Positions 42,495 through 49,145 of a stretch of DNA of 58,114 nucleotides are shown in pieces. Positions within the stretch are counted from its first letter, which is position 1. Each line of letters starts with the position of its first letter. This stretch comes from Ignavibacteriota bacterium. GTDB lineage: Bacteria > Bacteroidota > Ignavibacteria > UBA10030. The stretch lies in NCBI GenBank assembly GCA_003142575.1, contig PLMS01000047.1:1-58114 (forward strand), read 5' to 3'. The notes under the pieces are model-generated. The model searched no databases. It was not told where the DNA came from and saw nothing but the letters and a program-made list of their open reading frames with translations. A program made the translations under genes and the position numbers.

Positions 42495-43613
42495 GTGAAA
42501 AAGAAGGTGATTGTTTTTTTCTTGGTGGTCGTTTGTCTACACGCCGTGTCTATGTCTCAGACAAAGAATGGCGCGGTCGATTGGTGGAAGAGTGCGAATA
42601 CGAAATTAGAGCGTGCAGACTATCAGGGAGCTATTGCTGACTATACCGAGGCAATCAAGTTGAAACCGGATGATGCAAGTGCTTACATTGGCAGAGGTGG
42701 CGCAAAGGGATTTCTTGCAGACTATAAGGGAGCGATTGATGATTTCACAAAGGTGATTGGTTTGAAACCGGATTTCGCAACGGCCTACTTTTACAGGGGG
42801 AAAGCAAAGTCTCACCTTGAAGATTATCAGGGAGCTATTGCTGACTATACCGAGGCAATCAAGCTGAAACCGGATAATGAAGGTGCTTACATTGGCAGAG
42901 GGAACGCAAAGTTATTTCTTGCAAACTATCAGGGAGCTATTGCTGATTTCACCGAGGCAATCAAGCTGAAGCCGGATGATGAAGATGCCTACTTTTACAG
43001 GGGGAAAGCAAAGTATTTTCTTGCAGACTATCAGGGAGCAATTGCTGATTTCACCAAAGCAATCAAGTTGAAACCAGATGATGCATGGGGTTACGTCGGA
43101 ATGGGAATGGTAAAGGATGGCCTTGCAGACTATAAGGGAGCTATTGCTGATTTCACCGAGGCAATCAAGCTGAAGCCGGATAATGAAGATGCTTACCGTT
43201 GGAGGGGAGACGCAAAGCATGCACTTAAGGATTATCAGGGAGCAATTGCTGACTGCACCAAAGCAATCAAGTTGAAACCGGATGACGCAAGTGCTTACAG
43301 GTATAGAGGAAACGCAAAGCTTATGCTTGAAGACTATCAGGGAGCTATTGCTGACTATACCGAGGCAATCAAGTTGAAACAAAATGCCTACTTTGGCAGG
43401 GGGAAAGCAAAGTTTCTCTTTGCAGATAATCAGGGAGCGATTGCTGATCTCACCAAAGCAATCAAGTTGAATCCGGATGATGCAGATGCCTATTTCATCA
43501 GAGGCAGCTCATACGTTGAGCTTCGCCAGAAGAGCAAAGCACTAAAGGATTTCATGAGCGCGATAGAACTAGGTTATCATGTTCCCCAGGAGCTTTTGGA
43601 TTTATGCAAGTAG
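42495..43613 (+). CDS. Secreted TPR protein with near-identical repeats
   Basis: 372 residues starting at GTG 42495, which has GGAGGT six nt upstream (an in-frame TTG at 42465 lacks one). A signal peptide (KKKVIVFFLVVVCLHAVSM) precedes nine 34-residue TPR units of the form DYQGAIADYTEAIKLKPDD. The eighth unit lacks three residues at its turn, and the last helix is diverged (LRQKSKALKDFMSAIEL). TPR arrays bind partner proteins. The high DNA identity between units points to recent expansion by unequal recombination or slippage. Confidence 0.88.
   Translation: MKKKVIVFFLVVVCLHAVSMSQTKNGAVDWWKSANTKLERADYQGAIADYTEAIKLKPDDASAYIGRGGAKGFLADYKGAIDDFTKVIGLKPDFATAYFYRGKAKSHLEDYQGAIADYTEAIKLKPDNEGAYIGRGNAKLFLANYQGAIADFTEAIKLKPDDEDAYFYRGKAKYFLADYQGAIADFTKAIKLKPDDAWGYVGMGMVKDGLADYKGAIADFTEAIKLKPDNEDAYRWRGDAKHALKDYQGAIADCTKAIKLKPDDASAYRYRGNAKLMLEDYQGAIADYTEAIKLKQNAYFGRGKAKFLFADNQGAIADLTKAIKLNPDDADAYFIRGSSYVELRQKSKALKDFMSAIELGYHVPQELLDLCK
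42618..43526 (+). repeat. Nine tandem ~102-nt repeats coding for TPR units
   Basis: The unit GAYTATCAGGGAGCTATTGC is repeated nine times in frame at 102-nt spacing (one unit 93 nt). Many blocks are identical over 30 nt or more, unlike normal diverged TPR genes such as the one at 3627. Confidence 0.9.
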
Positions 43614-43680
43614 GTGTGTATATATTCTTTTTAAACTCGAATAGGGTGTTATGAATGTTTTCCTATGAAAGGCGGCATTT

Positions 43681-44166
43681 ATGAAATACTTATCGCTGTT
43701 AGTATTCATTCTATCTTTATCTGATACTCTGGCTCAGGATAAAAGTGGCATTGTTAGAATTATAGGATCGCCAGTTGGACGAGCCGTAGCTCTTGCAGAG
43801 GAAATGTCTGATAGCCCACCATATATAAAGCGTTATAATGGCGCTATAACAGACATAATCTTTACAAAAAAATACAATTATTTGCGTCCCCTAGGAATAA
43901 ATGCCGCCGAGGTGATAAGTTATCATATAGAGGGTGACACTATATCCTTTGTCGTCACTGAATATTCAGATATCTCTATAGAACAGGTCAGAGCATATTT
44001 TGACAGTGTTTCATTAAAATACTCCGGCTACTATTTTATGTATTATGCGGACACCAGGTATTATATACAAGTATATTTAGATAAGGGCTATCCCATTGCT
44101 ATAACAAGGCTGGTTGATCCAAATAAAATGCCAAAGAAAATAAGACTGTGGCTTAAGCAGCACTGA
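43681..44166 (+). CDS. Secreted protein of unknown function
   Basis: 161 residues with a signal peptide (MKYLSLLVFILSLSDTLAQ) and a compact mature domain with many Tyr and Ile (YSDISIEQVRAYFDSVSL, YYIQVYLDKGYPIAI). No family is recognised. AAAGGCGGC upstream gives a weak ribosome binding site. It lies between the TPR gene and a decayed nuclease copy. Confidence 0.65.
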   Translation: MKYLSLLVFILSLSDTLAQDKSGIVRIIGSPVGRAVALAEEMSDSPPYIKRYNGAITDIIFTKKYNYLRPLGINAAEVISYHIEGDTISFVVTEYSDISIEQVRAYFDSVSLKYSGYYFMYYADTRYYIQVYLDKGYPIAITRLVDPNKMPKKIRLWLKQH

Positions 44167-44299
44167 AATATAGAAAATATGCTTTATAGAGAAGCCAAAG
44201 GATATATAGCTCAGACGACTCAAGAAAATACTCTGAACAAATTTATATTTGACGACCGGCTCCTATTGTCATCAATTCGAAAGGCAAAACACTATTAAA

Positions 44300-44420
44300 G
44301 ACTTCCTATCATCTCTTCAATAACTGGATTTGTCTTTGGAGCAACGAGAATGGTCAATGCTCTTTTGGGTGAGATACTGTGGGACTGAATTAAGCGAAGG
44401 AATCGAAAATATTAATAGGA
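44300..44420 (+). pseudogene. Relic of a second PGN_0703-type nuclease (C-terminus)
   Basis: The frame at 44300 reads DFLSSLQ, a stop (TAA in place of AAA), LDLSLEQREW, and WSMLFWVRYCGTELSEGI. This matches the end of the intact nuclease (SDLLTALQKLDLTWEQRKW, then FLFWARYCGTELSEEI) nearly residue by residue. The upstream part of the gene is gone or unreadable. It shows an older duplication within the cargo region. Confidence 0.8.
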
Positions 44421-44426
44421 GTATCT

Positions 44427-44891
44427 ATGAGAAAATATTCTATTGCTCTTATAATCTTGCTATCTGCTTTTGGCGGGATATTTTTTCTTATGTCCAAAAC
44501 AGGTGAAAAATGGGTGGCGTCTATCTCGCCCGATTCGGTAAGCCCCTCACAAAGTTCAGAAACAAAACAGACGTCAGATTCTTCTGCAATTTCTTCTGAG
44601 ACATCCGAGAGGTCTAATGATCAAAAGCAGATTCCAACAAGCCAATACCCATTTTACGATAATAACACCGTAAAACAATTTTTAGGCAAAACACCAGCTA
44701 AAGCAGTAGCTGTTTTGGGAATTCCGTGGAAGGATGACGTGGATGATGATTTAGGCATCCGCTGGATGTATTTTGAGATAGTATACAAATCAGAATTCGC
44801 AATTGATGGGAAACGTCAAACGCTATGTTTGATATTCCATCCCAGTGGTTCTGATCGTGGTTGGGTTTGTGAGAGTTTTACCATTATTTGA
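44427..44891 (+). CDS. Membrane-anchored or secreted small protein
   Basis: 154 residues with a hydrophobic N-terminal segment (KYSIALIILLSAFGGIFFLM), a Ser/Thr/Glu-rich linker (about 30-75), and a C-terminal domain with FLGKTPAKAVAVLGIPWKDD and WMYFEIVYKSEF. The last part resembles small SmpA/BamE-like folds that follow a flexible linker, but this is only an impression. AGGAG lies before the start. Confidence 0.62.
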   Translation: MRKYSIALIILLSAFGGIFFLMSKTGEKWVASISPDSVSPSQSSETKQTSDSSAISSETSERSNDQKQIPTSQYPFYDNNTVKQFLGKTPAKAVAVLGIPWKDDVDDDLGIRWMYFEIVYKSEFAIDGKRQTLCLIFHPSGSDRGWVCESFTII

Positions 44892-45076
44892 CAATTTGAA
44901 CATCAGAATTTAGCTATATCCATATTTACAAAGCGTTTCTCAATGTAATGCAAATATGAATTTTTACTTCTCTGATATTTGAAGATTACGGGAATCATTG
45001 GGTTTGTCAAGATTATTATGCAGTGTAACAATCTCAATTACTAAAAGTCAGTTATTGTATTTTATTAGGATCCCTT

Positions 45077-46315
45077 GTGAGAATTATCTCAACTCCTTAC
45101 ATCAATAGCAGCATAAAACGTGCTGATTCTTCAAATATCGTTGTTGAAACAAAAAGTTCATTTTCGCCTCATTCCCATCATAACAATACATCTCTGCTGG
45201 ATGATCAACTCTTAATAGCGTCAATACGGAAAACAAAACAAGAGACGCTTTATGATACTGATACGCGACAATATGTCCTTGACTTCATTGGCAGCGATGC
45301 TCAGCTAAAAGATACGATGGCTGAACTTGAATCTATCGATTTAACCATCCGCGAAATATTAATAAGCCTGCCAAAAGAAGTCCGTGTCAAAGCATACGAA
45401 CTGGCTTTGGAAGGAAGATATCAATATGAAAAGATTGTATCACGACCTGCGCTTGTTACTGCCTTACTGTTAAATTCTGATGAACTTTCAGACGGGGGAT
45501 TGACAGATTTAAGCCTCCTCCTATCTGGGAGCGATAGGCATGCTTTAGCCATACTTGGATTCCCACAAAGTCTTACACAAGCCTTTAAGCGAATTGTGCC
45601 CAAATCACTGAATAAAGAGATTCTCCATAGACTGAAGCAATCTTTAGAGCACAATCCGCACATCACCAAACGGTTATGCTTTATCAAACGCATCAATGCA
45701 GGGGTTCTTTCGATGGTCTGTGATAAGGAAGTCGAGACGATAGTAACCGACAGGCTATTAAATGAAGTAGGTGCTGATCAAAGCGAAGATAGAGAAGCCA
45801 AATTAATTATACTCATTAGAAAGATGCTGACTCTACGAGAGGAACCACAGTGCTTTGATTCTATTAAACAGATCAAACGAGCATATCAAAGATCCATTAG
45901 AAATGCAAAGACTGGGATAACACGCGGACGGATTAGATTCCGACCGCCACTTACAGGTAATGAAATGGTCACTCCATTAAATGATGCAAAGACCATTCGC
46001 GATATTGGAGAGCAATTTGAAAATTGTTTAAACAGTGAAAAGCTAAAGGGATATCTCCGATCAATAGCACTGGATCAGAATACTTATATCTACTGTGTGG
46101 ATTTAACTAAAATATTTGAGGCGGTGTTTTCCATTAAACGGAATGAAAAAGGATTTTGGGTGATGGATGAATTTGAGTTTCAAAATCCACACACTACAGA
46201 ATTAATTTATGAGGAACTTCAGGTCGTAATCAGTCAATGGTTGGGGGAAAAACAGAACGTAGATGTTGGAGTAATAACAGAAGAAAGTAATGGTTTAATG
46301 CATATAGAGTTATAG
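45077..46315 (+). CDS. Hypothetical protein with a PcfJ-like C-terminal region
   Basis: 412 residues from a GTG at 45077 (AGGA nine nt before). The first 270 residues are helical and unknown. The C-terminal part has IRDIGEQFENCLNSEKLKGY, then TYIYCVDLTKIFEAVFSIKR and WVMDEFEFQNPHT, a pattern like the 'hNCvgsY...i..g.s.iy.i' region of PcfJ-type plasmid proteins. PcfJ function is unknown. It ends before a strong terminator and stands alone on the plus strand. Confidence 0.5.
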   Translation: MRIISTPYINSSIKRADSSNIVVETKSSFSPHSHHNNTSLLDDQLLIASIRKTKQETLYDTDTRQYVLDFIGSDAQLKDTMAELESIDLTIREILISLPKEVRVKAYELALEGRYQYEKIVSRPALVTALLLNSDELSDGGLTDLSLLLSGSDRHALAILGFPQSLTQAFKRIVPKSLNKEILHRLKQSLEHNPHITKRLCFIKRINAGVLSMVCDKEVETIVTDRLLNEVGADQSEDREAKLIILIRKMLTLREEPQCFDSIKQIKRAYQRSIRNAKTGITRGRIRFRPPLTGNEMVTPLNDAKTIRDIGEQFENCLNSEKLKGYLRSIALDQNTYIYCVDLTKIFEAVFSIKRNEKGFWVMDEFEFQNPHTTELIYEELQVVISQWLGEKQNVDVGVITEESNGLMHIEL

Positions 46316-46390
46316 GTGGTAGTTATTAATAGGATTACACAACAACAAAAAAGGGAAAAATAAAATATAGAGATAGAAGATTAACTTCTT

Positions 46391-46417
46391 AAGTTCCTTT
46401 TTTAGGAACTTCTTTTG
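46391..46417 (+). terminator. Intrinsic terminator after the PcfJ-like gene
   Basis: AAGTTCC pairs with GGAACTT around a short T-rich loop and is followed by CTTTT. It lies 76 nt after the stop at 46315. Confidence 0.7.
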
Positions 46418-46547
46418 GATAACCTGAAAGGTTTCAAAATAATATACGCCAATAGAATTAGTGCACACCTACCTTATAGTCGAAATGTGCCAACATATGG
46501 TAGTCGCTTGATAAAATATTAATAAGCTCAAATCACTTAGTAGGACA

Positions 46548-46591
46548 AATATCGTAAATTCTTTATCACAAGGATCGATAAATACGATATT
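46548..46591. other. Two-step inverted repeat between convergent genes
   Basis: AATATCGTA (46548-46556) with TACGATATT (46583-46591), and inside it TTTATC (46562-46567) with GATAAA (46577-46582). Both arms are perfect. It lies 14 nt beyond the end of the minus-strand ATPase gene. No T tract follows on either strand, so it is more likely an mRNA 3' stabiliser than a terminator. Confidence 0.4.
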
Positions 46592-46604
46592 TAGAACCAG
46601 TGTG

Positions 46605-47435
46605 TCATTGGTCTAAGTATCGATTTTCATCATCATCGTTGTCGTGAATAGTGAATCTGGAATCGCCAGTTGGTTTCATTAAATTTGTTGATATGACTGG
46701 ATGGTCGAGAATTTTAAGGCTAAGTCCTTCTTTATATTCCTTGTATCCCGAGTCTGTAAGATCTTTAATACTTGAAAGAGACAGAAGTATCGTACGAGGT
46801 ATTTTTGCTGCTCTTCGAACAAGCTCATACACTGCCTCCTCCTGCTGAATAGGAATATTTTCCACCTTGCAAGCAGATATAACAAGTTCTTTCATTGAAT
46901 CGATAGTATATTCGATTGGGATATGCCTCAATCTGCTCTCAATTATTGGTTTTAATTTAACAACATCTGTTGCGACAAGAACTACAGGTGTATTAGGGTA
47001 AATGTCAAGATAATGCTGTAGTCGGTCAAAGTTTCCCGGGTGGAAATTGTCAGCATCGTCAAGCCAAGCAAAAGGTCCGCCTCCCCAAAAACAATTATAC
47101 GAGAGTTCCTGAAATAAGAGTTTAAAATCCAATTCAGTTCCGGTTCGCATATAGGAAGAATGAAGTTTTCTTCCATACCCTATACCATTTCCTATTTCTT
47201 CGCAGGTTTCACATTTATTACAGCAGTCGAAGCCATTTCTGTTTTGACAAAAACGGGCTTTCATTAGCAATAGAGCAATGGTTGATTTCCCGCATCCTTT
47301 AGGAGCGACTAATGCAATATGGGCAGCCTTGTTGGGATCAACAATTGGTTGAAAGAATGGAAGGATATCTTCAAGTCCCTTCATCTCCGACATACGTGTC
47401 GGTTTATTGCGATGATGTAAGTCTGGTGATGTCAT
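46605..47435 (-). CDS. DNA polymerase III delta'-like AAA+ ATPase
   Basis: 276 residues with a clamp-loader-type ATPase: P-loop in APKGCGKSTIALLLM, a zinc knuckle CCNKCETCEEI as in DnaX/HolB proteins, Walker B in PFAWLDDADNF, sensor 1 in VVLVATDVV, and the SRC-like arginine motif ESRLRHIPI. The C-terminal helical lid is present but the clamp-binding collar domain is absent, so it is not the replicative delta' itself. It overlaps the upstream 409-residue gene by 4 nt, so the two proteins probably work as a pair. Similar ATPases on islands often power DNA-related or defence complexes (inference). Confidence 0.72.
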   Translation of the reverse strand: MTSPDLHHRNKPTRMSEMKGLEDILPFFQPIVDPNKAAHIALVAPKGCGKSTIALLLMKARFCQNRNGFDCCNKCETCEEIGNGIGYGRKLHSSYMRTGTELDFKLLFQELSYNCFWGGGPFAWLDDADNFHPGNFDRLQHYLDIYPNTPVVLVATDVVKLKPIIESRLRHIPIEYTIDSMKELVISACKVENIPIQQEEAVYELVRRAAKIPRTILLSLSSIKDLTDSGYKEYKEGLSLKILDHPVISTNLMKPTGDSRFTIHDNDDDENRYLDQ

Positions 47436-48661
47436 TTTTGAACTCCTTTTCTTCTAGTATCGATTCCAGTGATTGTTCTTAAAGTATTAATATCCCATAG
47501 GCGGCACATCCGAGGACGGCGATCGGTCTTCTTACCTTGTTCGTCGGTTAAGTCAACCGTTTTACGATCTTTAGTCTTACTAATTCGGTTGTCGATGAGT
47601 GTAGAGATGATTTTTTTGGTATTCATTAAAGATCTATATGTCGAATCAACATCCTTGGAGGTTCTTACATATGCAATGAAAGCTTCAGTAGGGATCCACG
47701 TTTCATCTAATTCTCCAAGCCCATAATCTCTTATAAAGTAAGCTGCAAGACTAAGAATTTCTTTTTCTACATTAAGGCTACTTTCACGCTCATATAACTC
47801 CATAAGATGTTTTAAAATATTTGAAATCTGTTCAATATCATTGGGCTCAATAAGACCGAGTAATCCAAGGACTCTGGCCATTACTACTAGAGAGAAATAT
47901 GGATTGTTGTCTGAGATAGATTGACCGATTTCTTTAATTGCGTCAACTATTGTCTTCTGAGCGACCAATGAAAAATGTAATGCAGCGGCAGAGATTTCTT
48001 TAAGTCTTTCATCGCTCGGTTGAGTTGGAAGAAGAGAATGACCATAGATATGGGCTGCATACCGATCTATCTTTTCATAATTCGATTTGCTGGTAACAAC
48101 TGCTTTGGGGCTATAAATAGTTGTGCTTTTAATATCACCTTCATAAAGATGATACTGCTGAGAGGAATGGTTTTGGCTAATAAGACAAAGTTTTTGAATT
48201 GCTGGTCTATACTTATTTGATTCTTCGAAGAGTAATGTCGCTGAATTCCTTGAAATAAAGTGACGGATTGCGCTTAGTCCATCGTGAGGTTTAACAATAT
48301 ATCCGTTGAAACATATCCTTCTAAGTATATGAAGCAGGTCTAATATAATATGTCCCGATACATCGCTTAGAAGGAGTATTCCGTGTGAATCAAATAGAGG
48401 AAAACAATAAGTGCTCAGGGCGAAGAGGCTCAACAATTTATCAATTGGTATTTGAGACGTATCGTTATTCTTATATGGAAATAAAGTGCAGAGTGATTGA
48501 AATAAGAGTTCGTATTTTGATGCCGTGAGTGAATTCCAAGAAAGATTTTCGATATCGATTGTATTACAGCAACTAAAATCACTGGAATATTTAGATTCGG
48601 TGTCTTTGACTTCTCCATAAGAGAGTTGATATAACTTCTGGCCGTCAGCTAATTCATACAT
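47432..48661 (-). CDS. Partner of the delta'-like ATPase; possible inactive ATPase
   Basis: 409 residues of unknown family. The middle part follows the layout of primase-helicase (DUF3631-like) ATPases: a strand and turn GILLLSDVSGHIILDLLHIL where a P-loop would be expected, NSATLLFEESNKYR where Walker B would be, and YSPKAVVTSKSNYEKIDRYA where the 'PkaiaT...l.dR' stretch would be. The P-loop lysine is missing, so ATP hydrolysis is unlikely. The end (RPRMCRLWDINTLRTITGI) resembles C-termini of such helicases. Its stop overlaps the ATPase start by 4 nt. A promoter-like TTGCAG (48716-48711) and TATACG (48692-48687) lies upstream, with AAAAGGA before the ATG. Confidence 0.5.
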   Translation of the reverse strand: MYELADGQKLYQLSYGEVKDTESKYSSDFSCCNTIDIENLSWNSLTASKYELLFQSLCTLFPYKNNDTSQIPIDKLLSLFALSTYCFPLFDSHGILLLSDVSGHIILDLLHILRRICFNGYIVKPHDGLSAIRHFISRNSATLLFEESNKYRPAIQKLCLISQNHSSQQYHLYEGDIKSTTIYSPKAVVTSKSNYEKIDRYAAHIYGHSLLPTQPSDERLKEISAAALHFSLVAQKTIVDAIKEIGQSISDNNPYFSLVVMARVLGLLGLIEPNDIEQISNILKHLMELYERESSLNVEKEILSLAAYFIRDYGLGELDETWIPTEAFIAYVRTSKDVDSTYRSLMNTKKIISTLIDNRISKTKDRKTVDLTDEQGKKTDRRPRMCRLWDINTLRTITGIDTRRKGVQK

Positions 48662-49050
48662 TAGTCCTTTTTCGTTTTTATACTGTCGTATAGTTCGAAA
48701 ATTATTAATCCTGCAATCCTGCGATACTGCTACGAATCGATTTGTCTATGGAAATAAAAGATCATTTCTATTTTTAAAATATCTGCACAAAACAGATGCT
48801 GCTATCATCCTGCATCGGTTCTGTCTTTTCTCATTCAAAATTTTCAGATTTTGTTGAAAATGGGTGTAGTTATCCATCTTGCTTATCTTTGGATTTTGTG
48901 CTACTTTTATGTGCCTCAAGCCGTTACTATTGGATGACACTTGATACCAAGTGTTACCAATTTGTAACCTGTCAATCGAGGTTTAAGGTTTACTTTGGAG
49001 ATTTTAGGTAAAATAGTAACAGGTAAATGCGGTTTTCAAATTAAAAACAC
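48662..49050. other. Right-end noncoding region of the island, with a 7-bp palindrome
   Basis: No gene is seen in these 389 nt. They contain the presumed promoter of the 409-residue protein (near 48687-48716). They also hold a perfect inverted repeat ACACTTG..CAAGTGT (48937-48954), which may be an operator or an integrase/excisionase arm site. The last 60 nt must supply the promoter of the tRNA gene, since the native one stayed at the left end. Confidence 0.5.
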
Positions 49051-49124
49051 GGGCCCTTAGCTCAGTTGGTTAGAGCAGCAGACTCATAATCTGCGGGTCG
49101 CTGGTTCGAGTCCAGCAGGGCCCA
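49051..49124 (+). tRNA. tRNA with CAT anticodon, probably tRNA-Ile2
   Basis: A complete cloverleaf: acceptor GGGCCCT with AGGGCCC, D arm GCTCAGTTGGTTAGAGC, anticodon arm GCAGA-CTCATAA-TCTGC with anticodon CAT at 49085-49087, T arm GCTGG-TTCGAGT-CCAGC, discriminator A; the CCA end is not encoded. The acceptor and T arm (CTTAGCTCAG, GGTCGCTGGTTC, GTCCAGC) are much closer to E. coli tRNA-Ile2 (ileX) than to elongator tRNA-Met. If so, the C of the anticodon is changed to lysidine and the tRNA reads AUA. It is the attachment site of the 17.1-kb element. Confidence 0.93.
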
Positions 49125-49145
49125 CAAACCTCTTCGTTCTTCGTG

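Larger units (their letters stand above)
31904..49089. mobile_element. 17.1-kb tRNA-integrated element (genomic island)
   Basis: Bounded by a 39-nt direct repeat of a tRNA 5' half, with a tyrosine integrase at the left end next to the repeat and an excisionase-like gene behind it. Content: zinc-ribbon proteins, Mu Gam-like, DUF932, RadC-type and RecB/Cas4-like proteins on the minus strand, then plus-strand cargo with two glycosylase-like proteins and a nuclease, then an ATPase pair. There are no capsid, tail, relaxase or conjugation genes, so it is not a complete prophage or ICE; it may be a satellite or a mobilisable island. The exchange point lies in the anticodon loop, so the tRNA 5' half at the right end comes from the element. 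Confidence 0.9.

Noticed and set aside
42618-43526. Regular 102-nt direct repeats could suggest a CRISPR or satellite array.
   Set aside because: The repeats are in frame, have no unique spacers and code for TPR helices.
46605-47435. Calling the ATPase holB (replicative delta').
   Set aside because: The clamp-loader collar domain is missing and the gene is coupled to an unknown island gene, so it is not the housekeeping subunit.
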